The notes under the pieces: model-generated
What the model was told of the DNA's origin: nothing
Database searches by the model: none
Seen by the model: the letters and a program-made list of their open reading frames with translations, nothing else
In this document: piece after piece, positions 27,318 through 36,473 of the stretch
How the letters are laid out: every line of letters begins with the position of its first letter
How positions within the stretch are numbered: the first letter of the stretch is position 1
From: Mariniblastus sp.
GTDB lineage: Bacteria; Planctomycetota; Planctomycetia; Pirellulales; Pirellulaceae
Assembly: GCA_029251085.1 (NCBI GenBank)
Contig: JAQXDZ010000075.1
Span: forward strand, 1-47,212
Length of the DNA stretch: 47,212 bases
Direction: 5' to 3'
Program-made: the position numbers and the translations under genes

Positions 27318-27788
27318 TCACCAACCCAAAATCAAACCAATCGACATGAGTAGGCTCACAGTCGTGCCGATTACCAAACCAAATTTTGAACCAACGATAG
27401 CCCAATCATCGGTTTCGCGATTCACTTGGACTCCAATTAAGTTAAGTACCAACCCGAGAAATGGAATCCAACTTAGCAACAAACCAAATAGCGTTAATGC
27501 CCTGCCAACGACACCCGATGGCGTTCCAGTTCTTCGGCACTTCACCAAATTCTTTCCAGAGCGGTCGGCTAGGACCTTAGGCATCGTGTCTGGCAGTGAA
27601 GGATCTAGAAACATCACGAGGGCACCAGCGACACAACCGATCGAAGCTCCACCGACCACCGTAAACCAAAGTGGTAACGCTCCGGGACCAAACGGATTTC
27701 CAAATCCACAATAGGCCCCGACTATTGACCCAATCAAGGGACCTAACCATCGTGGAAACTGACGATTGTAAAATCTCTTTAGAAGCAT
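27318..27788 (-). CDS. Small multi-pass membrane protein
   Basis: 156 residues, not recognised. ATG 27788 is preceded by AAGGA at five bases. Four hydrophobic segments are seen: L-I-G-S-I-V-G-A-Y-C-G near 18, W-F-T-V-V-G-G-A-S-I-G-C-V-A-G near 40, a pair centred near 100-120 (L-F-G-L-L-L-S-W-I-P-F-L-G-L-V-L), and a C-terminal one (G-T-T-V-S-L-L-M-S-I-G-L-I-L-G). The loop between the second and third is basic. It starts 43 nt after the stop of the preceding isomerase-like gene and may be the last gene of that operon. Confidence 0.75.
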   Translation of the reverse strand: MLLKRFYNRQFPRWLGPLIGSIVGAYCGFGNPFGPGALPLWFTVVGGASIGCVAGALVMFLDPSLPDTMPKVLADRSGKNLVKCRRTGTPSGVVGRALTLFGLLLSWIPFLGLVLNLIGVQVNRETDDWAIVGSKFGLVIGTTVSLLMSIGLILGW

Positions 27789-27830
27789 CAAATTCCTTAA
27801 ACTTGGTTCGCTCGATTTAGACGTGTTCTT

Positions 27831-28751
27831 CTAGAGCCTCTCAAGATAGTCTCTCGCCCGATTAATCTCTTCGGTTACTTCTGCCGTCGTCTCCAAGATT
27901 GGGATCCCGCGAGGGAACGGGTGCATAAAAATCTCGACCCAACCTCGAAAGTTAATTTCAGCCAACGCATCTTTGAGAGGTTTAAAATCGAGCGAACCCC
28001 GCCCAGGCATTTGCAACAGCTCTTCTTTTTTTGGCAACTTTTTCATACATCCCATTCCATGCTGCCAGGCGTAAAACACCTCGATCGAATTCCCTAGGTT
28101 ACGAATCAGCTTGCTCATCGAATCAGCTTCTTGAGGCAAATGATACGGCGCGAAGGCAATCGCAAGTTTTTTAGAAGTCCGAAGTTCCGCGAGATAACGC
28201 ATGGACTCCGCTGACTCGATCAAACTATTTGCGTGATTTTCAATCGCGATGGTCACCCCTGTTGCTTCAGCAACTTCAAGGTGCGGTTTCATTTTTTCAA
28301 CAAACGAAGCGACCGCTTTTTTCAACTCGGAGCCTTTTAAACCCTTCGGACCAACGGCTCCCGTTACCAGCGTTGATCCACCCAGTTTATTTAACAATCG
28401 CATCTCATCGCGGAGCCCGAACGGCCCAAGCTTATACTGCGTAATACACCCAAGCTGAATACCATGCTTCTCTAGCAAGCGAACAAATTTCTCTTCCCCC
28501 ATTTGATCGAGTTGTTCTCGCTGATTCCCATGCACCTTCGGCCACAAGTCAATCGCGGTGGCCCCAGTCTTCTTCACCTCCGGCACAATCTCTTCCAGGC
28601 CTGAGTACCCATACATGGAGGACCCCAACATGTACTTAAACTTATGATCGCAATTTGAATTTTGAAAAAACGGATTGCAGATCCGTTGGGGTAGTAGCCC
28701 AGCCAGCATAGCCGCACTTAGAAATTCTCGGCGCTCCGGGGAAATGCTCAT
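27831..28751 (-). CDS. Sugar phosphate isomerase/epimerase-like TIM barrel, exported
   Basis: 306 residues. ATG 28751 overlaps the stop of the oxidoreductase gene by 4 nt (ATGA), so translation is probably coupled; an in-frame upstream start (28790) is less likely. The N-terminus R-R-E-F-L-S-A-A-M-L-A-G looks like a Tat signal. The barrel has the AP-endonuclease-2/xylose-isomerase pattern: G-A-T-A-I-D-L-W, I-A-I-E-N-H-A-N with metal-ligand-type Glu, F-Y-A-W-Q-H-G-M and the ending W-V-E-I-F-M-H-P-F-P. Such proteins often sit beside Gfo/Idh/MocA dehydrogenases and process sugars or inositols. The substrate is unknown. Confidence 0.88.
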   Translation of the reverse strand: MSISPERREFLSAAMLAGLLPQRICNPFFQNSNCDHKFKYMLGSSMYGYSGLEEIVPEVKKTGATAIDLWPKVHGNQREQLDQMGEEKFVRLLEKHGIQLGCITQYKLGPFGLRDEMRLLNKLGGSTLVTGAVGPKGLKGSELKKAVASFVEKMKPHLEVAEATGVTIAIENHANSLIESAESMRYLAELRTSKKLAIAFAPYHLPQEADSMSKLIRNLGNSIEVFYAWQHGMGCMKKLPKKEELLQMPGRGSLDFKPLKDALAEINFRGWVEIFMHPFPRGIPILETTAEVTEEINRARDYLERL

Positions 28752-30064
28752 CGTACTTCGAACCCTTCCCGTTGTTGGCGTTGGAGCCACTGATTGGCTT
28801 CAGTGTCATCTACAAATTGTTCTAACGTCGGATCCCAACTCAACTCCCGCCCCAAACGCATGGAGATATTTCCTAGATGGCAAGTGGAAACGCTTCGATG
28901 CTGACTTTCAATATCAGAAATTGGAACCTGCCGCGATTCGACACAATCAAAGAAGTTTCCCATGTGATTGATAATTGCGTCCAGCTTTCCCGCTCGCAGC
29001 GGACGCTCAACATTATCGCCTCGATAGATTCCCCAATCCTCACGGGGTAAGGGGTTTTCTTTTAATTGCTCCACCGGCGCTCCGGTAATTTTGCCGCGGT
29101 TGACAAAAATTCTCCCGCGATCGCCAGTAAATAATATCCCGTTATCGCCAGTATCACGGACCGCCATCGTTACACCATTTTCAAATTCGTAGTCGACTTT
29201 GAAATCAACCGCAACATTGAAACCGTTTTTGACCGAAGGCATCGAGCCAACTCCGTTGACTCTCACCGGAAACGAATTGATCGCCCATTGTGCAATATCT
29301 AAATGGTGAGCCCCCCAGTCAGTCATTTGCCCACCGGAATACTCATACCACCACCGGAATGTATAATGGGACCGTTCTTCGATGAAGGGGACATCCGGAG
29401 TCTGACCCTGCCATAAATTCCAATTTAGATGTTTTGGCGGAGTCGTCACTTGCAATGACTCGCTCGTCTTATTTTTTCCAAGAACCACATCGACATGCTT
29501 CAGCTTTCCAAGGCGACCAGCCCTTACCATTTCTACTGCCAAACGAAAACGCTGATCGCTTCTTTGCCACGACCCCACCTGGACTACCCGTCCTGTTTCT
29601 TTGACAACATCGCGAAGCAGTTTCCCTTCGTCGATCGTCAACGTGATTGGCTTCTCACAATAAACGTCCTTACCCGCGCGGCACGCATCAACCACCATTT
29701 TCGTATGCCAGTGATCGGGTGTCCCAATAGTAACGACATCGACATCTTTTCGATTGATTAGCTGTCGGTAGTCTTCGCAACTATAGGGGGTGCTTCCGAA
29801 CGACGCTTTTGCCTGATCACGAACGTGACGGTCGACATCACAGACTGCCACAATGTCCCCGTAGGCTGCTGCCTTACTGGCGAGAACACTTCCCTGATAC
29901 CTTAACCCGATACACCCCACGCCCACACGTTCAGCGCTGGAGCGAGATTTTGCTGGCTCCGATTCGAGCTTTGCCCCCAACCAGAAACCTGGACTCAAAC
30001 AACTGCTAATTGCCGCCGTTTTCAAAAAGCTCCGGCGGGGGATTGCGCTTCCTGCCATTTTCAT
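28748..30064 (-). CDS. Gfo/Idh/MocA family oxidoreductase, Tat-exported
   Basis: 438 residues. The N-terminal P-R-R-S-F-L-K-T-A-A is a twin-arginine signal. The NAD(P)-binding Rossmann fold begins V-G-V-G-C-I-G and includes V-A-V-C-D-V-D, G-T-P-D-H-W-H (114-120) and the family motif C-E-K138-P. The substrate half has G-G-Q-M-T-D-W-G-A-H-H-L-D-I-A, with the usual catalytic-region His pair. This planctomycete type is placed in the periplasm, where cofactor supply is unclear; such members may carry a tightly bound NAD. A second start six bases downstream (30058) is possible. It is translationally coupled to the TIM-barrel gene. Confidence 0.93.
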   Translation of the reverse strand: MKMAGSAIPRRSFLKTAAISSCLSPGFWLGAKLESEPAKSRSSAERVGVGCIGLRYQGSVLASKAAAYGDIVAVCDVDRHVRDQAKASFGSTPYSCEDYRQLINRKDVDVVTIGTPDHWHTKMVVDACRAGKDVYCEKPITLTIDEGKLLRDVVKETGRVVQVGSWQRSDQRFRLAVEMVRAGRLGKLKHVDVVLGKNKTSESLQVTTPPKHLNWNLWQGQTPDVPFIEERSHYTFRWWYEYSGGQMTDWGAHHLDIAQWAINSFPVRVNGVGSMPSVKNGFNVAVDFKVDYEFENGVTMAVRDTGDNGILFTGDRGRIFVNRGKITGAPVEQLKENPLPREDWGIYRGDNVERPLRAGKLDAIINHMGNFFDCVESRQVPISDIESQHRSVSTCHLGNISMRLGRELSWDPTLEQFVDDTEANQWLQRQQREGFEVR

Positions 30065-30373
30065 TCATTAATCACTTGAGAGAGATTGAAACAGCCCGGT
30101 AAAACGATGAAATACCAGACATTACAAGCAAACACCTTAAGGTAGCAACCGTCGAAAATCAAACTCGAGAAGATAAACAGGGGCTAGACTAGCGACACAG
30201 AAAAATGGCGATAGAACGGCAAGTTGCGAGCCTTGTGATCGCAGACCAAAAGTAACTTACCAGCCTGCAATGAAATCACGCTCGCTCGCACAGAAGCAAG
30301 CAACCTCGATTAAAGAGCGCAACGATTCGCCTTGATTCGGCAAGAATCAACAACGTCATAACGCTGATGTAGA
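30065..30373. other. Intergenic region, 309 bp
   Basis: This lies between the SulP transporter and the oxidoreductase (both minus). It probably holds the oxidoreductase promoter. No gene or strong hairpin was seen. Confidence 0.45.
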
Positions 30374-32131
30374 TTAGGCTTCGATCTGTTTTTGATCTAC
30401 CAATTCTGTCGTCGAACGCCAGGCAAGACGGTCAGTCGCAACATGATATTGCGGATCTTCCGAGATGTTAATTTCGACCAAGTCTCCCGCTTTCTTCAGA
30501 AGCGTTCGGCATTCCGGACTTAAGTGAGTGAGGTGCAACCGCTTACCAAGACTCTCATATTTCTCGGCCATCGAATTAATTGCTTCCAATCCCGACTGGT
30601 CGTAAACACGCGAGTAGTAAAAATCGAGAACGACATCATCTGGATCGTTCCCCGGCTCCAGCATCTCTTTAAAAGAGGAAACAGAAGCAAAAAACAGAGG
30701 CCCGTGTAATTGGTAGATTTTGCTACCGAATTCGTTGTATTTTATGTCGGCCCCCATGTGAGTCGCATGCTGCCAGGCAAACACTAACGCAGAAACAATC
30801 ACACCCAGAATCACAGCCGAAGCTAGATCGTGCATTAGAACGGTGTAACCGGCCACCAACACCATGACCAACATGTCACTGAGCGGCATTCGATTAAACA
30901 TCTTCAAAGACGCCCACTCAAACGTTCCGATCACCACCATGAACATGACGCCAACAAGTGCGGCCATTGGAATTTGCTCAATCAACGGAGCTAGAAATAG
31001 CACAAAGAACAACAGGCAGATGGCGGCCGTAATCCCGGACAGCCGTCCGCGGCCGCCCGAATTCACATTAATCAACGACTGGCCAATCATTGCACAACCG
31101 CCCATTCCACCAAATAATCCGCAAACCAGATTTGCGGCGCCCTGGCCGACACATTCACGGTTGCCCTGCCCACGGGTCTCGGTAATTTCGTCCACCAACG
31201 TTAAAGTCATCAACGATTCAATCAACCCGACTCCACAGAGGACAATCGCAAAAGGCAGAATAATGCCAAGCGTGGTCCAATTGAAAGGAACCATTGGGTG
31301 CTCAAGGAAAAATAATTTCGGTAGTCCGCCACTAATTCCACTCACCACCTCCGGTTGCTCTGCCGTCGCGACATCTGAACTTTCGCTCGCTGAAGGAATT
31401 GCAACGATCGCCGCCGAGACTGGAGTGATTGATTCGTTTTCGGCTGAAGCTGACCCATGGGATGCGTGAGATGCGGCGAGTGAGTTGGTTCGCAACATGT
31501 CTCCAACCGTCGCCACCGTATTCATTTCAGAAGACGAATTTGAATTGACCACAATTGCAATCAACGTAACGCTTAAAATAGCGACCAACGACGCCGGAAC
31601 GGCGCGTGTTAGCTTGGGCAGGATCCAGATAATTGCCATCGTCAAACCAACCAAGCCGAGCATCAACCACAGCTGAGGCCCCTGAACGAACGCTAACTCT
31701 CCATTTCGGATGGTTTGGAAACTGCTTAACTGAGCCAAGCCAATGACGATTGCCAACCCATTAACGAAGCCTAACATCACCGAATGAGGCACCATACGGA
31801 TTAGCTTTCCTAGTCGACCAATTCCAATCGCAATTTGAAGAAGACCACAGAGAATGACCGTTGGAAATAAATATTCGATACCGTGCATCGCAACCAACGA
31901 CACAACTACCACCGCCATAGCGCCAGTGGCACCAGAAATCATTCCAGGACGACCTCCAAACACCGCCGAAATCAAGCCAATAAAAAATGCCGAATATAAA
32001 CCAATTAGCGGTGAGACCCCTGCCACAAACGCGAAAGCAATCGCTTCAGGCACCAAAGCCAATGAGACCGTAACGCCCGAAAGAATATCGTTTTTAAGTG
32101 AGCCGGACTGGGGCCGAAAAAAATTGAGCAT
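30374..32131 (-). CDS. SulP family anion transporter with STAS domain
   Basis: 585 residues. ATG 32131 has AGGA six bases upstream; an in-frame start at 32164 is weaker. The SulP signature is seen as [18 protein letters not shown] and [11 protein letters not shown]. Then [13 protein letters not shown] and about ten further membrane segments follow, with a C-terminal STAS domain (about 455-570; [18 protein letters not shown]). An unusual Ser/Ala-rich hydrophilic stretch of about 80 residues (195-277) interrupts the membrane part. It probably imports sulfate, bicarbonate or a similar anion; which one cannot be read from the sequence. Confidence 0.92.
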   Translation of the reverse strand: MLNFFRPQSGSLKNDILSGVTVSLALVPEAIAFAFVAGVSPLIGLYSAFFIGLISAVFGGRPGMISGATGAMAVVVVSLVAMHGIEYLFPTVILCGLLQIAIGIGRLGKLIRMVPHSVMLGFVNGLAIVIGLAQLSSFQTIRNGELAFVQGPQLWLMLGLVGLTMAIIWILPKLTRAVPASLVAILSVTLIAIVVNSNSSSEMNTVATVGDMLRTNSLAASHASHGSASAENESITPVSAAIVAIPSASESSDVATAEQPEVVSGISGGLPKLFFLEHPMVPFNWTTLGIILPFAIVLCGVGLIESLMTLTLVDEITETRGQGNRECVGQGAANLVCGLFGGMGGCAMIGQSLINVNSGGRGRLSGITAAICLLFFVLFLAPLIEQIPMAALVGVMFMVVIGTFEWASLKMFNRMPLSDMLVMVLVAGYTVLMHDLASAVILGVIVSALVFAWQHATHMGADIKYNEFGSKIYQLHGPLFFASVSSFKEMLEPGNDPDDVVLDFYYSRVYDQSGLEAINSMAEKYESLGKRLHLTHLSPECRTLLKKAGDLVEINISEDPQYHVATDRLAWRSTTELVDQKQIEA

Positions 32132-33300
32132 GCAAGTTCCTGGTTGATTACGAATTCGCCCCAACTAGAAAGTTATGGCGAAACTGCCGATCACCCATAA
32201 GAATGATGCTCAACGCCGAGAACTGGCGGTGCGACAGAACTTCAAAAGATCGCAGACATGCTCCATCTAAAGGAACACCAACGAGTCGATGACTATAGTT
32301 ATCACCGCGTTTGGGTCAATATCGAACTAAGCGAAACCCACCTCCCTCCAACCGCAGTCCATCCTGCAGATTGCGCACTCCTCCATGCGTAGGGCGCAAA
32401 ATCTCCGTTAACGATAAACCTGGTAAGACAAATCCCCATTAGATCGTTTTGGCCCCGACCGGCGTGATTTCGTAGGAACAGTTGAAAATTATTCCTAAAA
32501 CCATCGCGAGAAAACTGCCACAATGCGAACAGTTGCCAACCAAAGTCAAACAATCGTCGCTCTCGTTATAAGCCCGAAAATGCGACCGACAGCCACCTAG
32601 AAAGCGACACTTGCCAATTGAGCCTAGGGCAACGATGCGTAATTTCGAGAACGTTTCAACTTCTGGTCTCGGCGCGATTCCAATCCCCGCCAGAACCGTC
32701 CAAGAAAGCAACGAAAGCTATGCTGCTTTAATGTTCAAGCGGCAGCCAGTGCTAGCCTTCCGCTTGAAAGGGGGTCAATGCTTCGGTCTCCAAGCCTACG
32801 CCTTGTCTTCTAAATTCAAATATAGGGCTACGATTGTGACTCGACACAACCCTACGATTTGAAATTGAAAGCGAACCTAGTCACCTGGAAGAGTCGCTAC
32901 CGAGCGGCACCAATGACTACTTTTGAATTGGTGATACTCATTCACTTTTCAGCTTCGCCCAAACTGAGCCCTTTCAGCTACAGGCCAGTTTTGAATTCAA
33001 CTGGCTTTCCGAGGATATTGGGGCAGCTATTGGTTTAAAAACCTCACCTCCCTAGGCGACTGCTTTCCGATTGCTCCCTAAATCATCTTCGCAGAACCGA
33101 ACCTAACAAATATTGGGAGTGAAAGCCTTCTCCCATTCGTTGTACAACCGGCTTAAACAATCAGCGCAGCGAAATTTTGGTCAAGCACGCCCACTTTCAA
33201 CTCGGGAAACCGGAATTTGATGGATTTACAACGGGAATTCGCCTAAGGTTTTAGGCAGTGAAGCCAACTCCATTCTTTATTGACGAAAAGAGATAAGCTC
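32132..33300. other. 1.2-kb region without a supported gene
   Basis: Several short frames on both strands overlap each other. A minus-strand frame (32439-32711) is Cys-rich (S-H-C-G, K-C-R-F-L-G-G-C) but has no ribosome site, signal peptide or family pattern. It may be decayed coding sequence, but no former gene can be named. The divergent promoters of the SulP and lipoprotein genes must lie here. Confidence 0.45.
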
Positions 33301-33714
33301 ATGAACATTCCAAATTTTGCGATTTACGTCTGTTTAGGTTTCGCTGTTATGCTCACAGCTTGCAATAAAGAAAAAATAAGCGAACCTTCTGCCAAACCAG
33401 ATAAAAACACCTCGACTCTGGAAACCCCAAAAAAATCCCTGACCTATCAAATGGAATTGCTCAAAACAGGCGATGTTGAAAAATTGAAAGCTTGCTTTAC
33501 CGAACGCCTACGCAGCAGCATCACCACGGAATCCGTGTCAAAAGGCAAACAGGAATTATCAAGTTACACGCTCGATGATCTTTTTGCTTCAGAAGAACGA
33601 GGCGAGTACGAGGGTTCGCAAACTTGCAACGTAAAAATGAAAAATGGGCGAACGCTTACCACGTTTGTCCTCCAAGACGGCCAGTGGCTCGCAGACACAG
33701 TCTGGTTCAAATAA
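33301..33714 (+). CDS. Small lipoprotein
   Basis: 137 residues, not recognised. ATG 33301 starts a lipoprotein signal with lipobox L-T-A-C; a TTG at 33280 in the same frame is less likely. The mature part begins with a charged linker. A small domain follows (L-L-K-T-G-D-V-E-K-L-K-A-C-F-T-E-R-L, then D-D-L-F-A-S, R-T-L-T-T-F-V-L-Q-D-G-Q-W-L-A-D-T-V-W-F). This has the look of a DUF4878/NTF2-like lumazine-fold lipoprotein; that is inference. It stands alone between gene-poor regions. Confidence 0.75.
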   Translation: MNIPNFAIYVCLGFAVMLTACNKEKISEPSAKPDKNTSTLETPKKSLTYQMELLKTGDVEKLKACFTERLRSSITTESVSKGKQELSSYTLDDLFASEERGEYEGSQTCNVKMKNGRTLTTFVLQDGQWLADTVWFK

Positions 33715-33877
33715 CCCTGGCGCTCGCTTTGCTACGCGACCTGTCTATTCCAAATTCATACCAGATTAGCAAGCTTTATTGTCGGGTCTCAATTTTAGGA
33801 TCCCCGGTTCGCGATTCAGGAATATCTCAACCTTTGTCACGGGTGAGTCTTCAAACTTAATTACTCGTGTCCAAGGT

Positions 33878-34675
33878 TCACGAAGCTTTGATTGAGCCAT
33901 CTTCCTCATCGCAGCCATCTTCCTCATCGCAGCCATCTTCCAAAAAACTGTAAAGCCAACCCATAAAAAAGCACCAGAGAAGCAGCAATCCCAGCACACC
34001 ATTAAAAGCCGAGAAAAACATCAGAGGGACTGTTATTACCGAATTAGCATCCAGCGTCGACAACCACCCTGCCAATCCCACGATGAGCCCGACCACCCAC
34101 AAGTTTTCTCGAAAATACCAGAGCGGAAAAAAAAACACCTTACAGCTGAAAATAATCACATGATCAAGAAGATTCAGTTCTTCGTTAAATGAACGCCTGA
34201 AAATGAAATCAATCAGCAATGCCATAAACAGCGCCCCGCCCATCACTATCTTTCCAAAATTTTGATAGCCAAATGTAAATTTGCCCGGTTCGAGAACTGC
34301 TTTGCGAGGCTTGCTGGGGTCATAGGCCACTGAGACCACGTTTCCAACCGAATAGCGATTGACCACGTCGGCCGGTCGATAATCGTGCCCGCCGATGACA
34401 ACAACATTCGAATAATACTTTTGTCCAGCGACGGTGTATGAGTACTTAATATCAGCCGATTCCGTGATTCCTTCTTCAGTACGACTCGTGGTCACTTTCG
34501 AAACAAGAATCTCTCCACTGGTTACTGGCCATTCGAGACTGGCCTTTGCTTGCCCCCCCTGGTATTGCCCGAACAGAAAGATAAGAAAACCGATCGCGAT
34601 GATCACTCCCCAAATCAACCGAAGCGCGGCCTGCTCGCTCCGCCCTCTGGCAACATCATCTCCCGGACTGCCCAT
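33878..34675 (-). CDS. DUF3592 membrane protein with repeated acidic tail
   Basis: 265 residues. The first TM is at about 20-36. An extracytoplasmic DUF3592 domain follows (W-P-V-T-S-G-E-I, I-K-Y-S-Y-T-V-A-G-Q-K-Y-Y-S, V-S-V-A-Y-D-P-S-K-P-R-K-A-V-L-E-P-G), then two or three more TM segments. The C-terminus holds a six-residue repeat D-G-C-D-E-E, made by the 18-bp DNA repeat at 33896-33941. The start codon is ATG 34675. The function of DUF3592 is unknown. Confidence 0.87.
   Translation of the reverse strand: MGSPGDDVARGRSEQAALRLIWGVIIAIGFLIFLFGQYQGGQAKASLEWPVTSGEILVSKVTTSRTEEGITESADIKYSYTVAGQKYYSNVVVIGGHDYRPADVVNRYSVGNVVSVAYDPSKPRKAVLEPGKFTFGYQNFGKIVMGGALFMALLIDFIFRRSFNEELNLLDHVIIFSCKVFFFPLWYFRENLWVVGLIVGLAGWLSTLDANSVITVPLMFFSAFNGVLGLLLLWCFFMGWLYSFLEDGCDEEDGCDEEDGSIKAS
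33896..33941. repeat. 18-bp in-frame tandem repeat, 2.5 copies
   Basis: GCCATCTTCCTCATCGCA occurs at 33896-33913 and 33914-33931, with ten bases of a third copy. On the minus strand it codes for D-G-C-D-E-E repeats at the tail of the DUF3592 protein. Confidence 0.95.
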
Positions 34676-35036
34676 TGCTCAGACCTCTTGGATTCACGTT
34701 CTGCAAATTAGAACGTCTTAAATGAATTACCCTCGATAACAAATCTCCGTCAGCCATAATCATCTATTTATCATCAGAAAGCGACTCTTTTCAAAAAACT
34801 CTCAGACTTCAGTGTACTCGTCTTAAGCAGCCCAATTTTTTTGTTGTTCCCACAATCGCTTTTTCACGAAGAAAAGGCAGGCAATTTCAATCGCAAAAAA
34901 TAACTTTAAGCTTTGCATCCCGTCCGCGAAACTTATCAATCAACCAAGTAAACACTTGCAAAACCTCGCCACACGGGCGTTGCAACTGATATATTCAGGG
35001 ACTGACAACGCAGCTCGAATTCGACCAAAAAGATCT
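34676..35036. other. Divergent intergenic region, 361 bp
   Basis: AT-rich spacer between divergent genes, presumably with both promoters. The in-frame TTG extension of the following gene into this region (34956) is not protein-like. Confidence 0.45.
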
Positions 35037-35633
35037 ATGAGCGACATCACCTACGAAAGACTTCCCAAAAGCTACCGCCTGTCCCAATCAACGATGCTGG
35101 CGAGTGTCGGATTTTTATTCTTTGCAAGACAACTACCGTTTCAATTTTTTGGACCCGCATTTCAGATTGCGATTTGGGTAATCGTTGCCGGAATAGCTGC
35201 CCTCGCCGTCGCAACATCTTGCTACGTCGTCATTCGGTATCCCTATCTCAGCCTCGTTTCCACCTCAGACGACGATAAATATTCGCAGCAGTTCGTTTCC
35301 AAACGCCTACTATTGGTCGTCAAAATTATTTTCCCGCTTGGAATCCTCTTCTTTTGTTTGGGAACCACCATTGCGCTTTTTAATGGCACTGGCAATTTAA
35401 TGGTTCAGGCATTCACGTTACCTTACTTTTACTGCCAATTTATTTTCTCTATGTTTCTATGTTTCTGGTACGACCCAATTTCCCATCCCACCATTGCGAC
35501 GTTCATTCGGGCAACCCTTGGAATTGGGCTTGTTCTTGCACCTATTCTTATCCCGGTTTTATTGATCGGTTCTTTCCGCTGCAAGCGATTACTCGATGCG
35601 CAATCACAATCGTCTAACATAGAAACCATCTGA
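35037..35633 (+). CDS. Multi-pass membrane protein, unknown
   Basis: 198 residues, not recognised. ATG 35037 is preferred to an upstream in-frame TTG. The first 20 residues are hydrophilic. About four hydrophobic segments follow (I-A-I-W-V-I-V-A-G-I-A-A-L-A-V; V-K-I-I-F-P-L-G-I-L-F-F-C-L-G; a Phe/Tyr-rich segment F-I-F-S-M-F-L-C-F-W-Y; L-G-I-G-L-V-L-A-P-I-L-I-P-V-L-L-I-G), and the tail is short and basic. No family is recognised. Confidence 0.65.
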   Translation: MSDITYERLPKSYRLSQSTMLASVGFLFFARQLPFQFFGPAFQIAIWVIVAGIAALAVATSCYVVIRYPYLSLVSTSDDDKYSQQFVSKRLLLVVKIIFPLGILFFCLGTTIALFNGTGNLMVQAFTLPYFYCQFIFSMFLCFWYDPISHPTIATFIRATLGIGLVLAPILIPVLLIGSFRCKRLLDAQSQSSNIETI

Positions 35634-35770
35634 AAAAGAAACACGAGACGCAAGACGTTTTGTATTGGCTTCTTTACATACTGGACGCCCCACACCTTGC
35701 CAAAACAGAGTACTTCCAGCGTTTCTAACAACGCACCCTTCCATGGCTCTCTAGAGCATGACCTTCAATT

Positions 35771-36075
35771 TTGAAATTAATATCGAATAGCCACGAAATA
35801 ATCCCCCTCCTACTTTTTAGCGTCATGCTTTCCTCTAATCTTTCAGCCAACGCCCAAGAACCCAATCCAATCACCGGAGCGCGACAGGAAACAACAACCA
35901 TCTCCGTTGGCGAAATTCCTGTGGCCGAAATTCCTGTGGGTGAACTAACGCAATACCTTCGAGATGGAAAAAAGTTCTCGAAAAGGTTACCCCCACTGAT
36001 CCCAAACTAAACACGGCCTTTTACATCTATCTCGATGGCCGCAAAGTCTTTACCTATAAGGTTGGAATTGAATAA
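35771..36075 (+). pseudogene. Short exported protein gene with -1 frame change at A_AAA_AAG
   Basis: The zero frame (TTG 35771 to TAA 36010) begins with a signal peptide (L-L-L-F-S-V-M-L-S-S-N-L-S-A-N-A) and a 15-bp in-frame duplication (E-I-P-V-A-E-I-P-V). It ends after a tail lacking protein character. A shift to the -1 frame at A_AAA_AAG (35968-35974) gives D-G-K-K-V-L-E-K-V-T and continues 33 codons to the TAA at 36073-36075, including A-F-Y-I-Y-L-D-G-R-K-V-F-T-Y-K. The heptamer is in the correct phase for programmed -1 frameshifting. A one-base loss in the A6 run of a decaying gene is equally possible, and the missing ATG favours decay. The product would be about 101 residues. Confidence 0.55.
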
Positions 36076-36473
36076 CTTTTAAAGGACTGACACAAATAAC
36101 GATGCAGATGCAGAGAAAATCGCCAGAATTTGGAAGCTGTTATAAATTTCGATAAACTACTTTTGGGCACCAAACCTAAAATACGTCAATCTTTTAGTTG
36201 GCGCTCCTAGTGGACTGCTTACCAATATTGAGGAATGACGTCTGATCCAATAACGATCTCTCAATTCATTTAATTTTCGGGGGGTCAAAGTGGACGTAAA
36301 TTTAATAGGTTCGCATGACGCAAGTAGACAGATCATTCAAAATTTAAAACCAAATATCATTCGCAGTCCATTTCAAAAACTGCTCCCCATCCTTTACAAA
36401 AATTGAGTTTTAAATCTGTTTCAAATTATCGGATTGTTCAATTTAAAATTCGGCAGTGTAAGTTGAGTAAGCA
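36076..36473. other. Intergenic region, 398 bp
   Basis: AT-rich region upstream of the XylR-like regulator, with no frame of protein character. A regulator-binding site may lie here but cannot be identified. Confidence 0.45.

Noticed and set aside
32439..32711. Cys-rich minus-strand frame of 90 codons
   Set aside because: No start signal, signal peptide or recognisable motif; too weak to call a gene.
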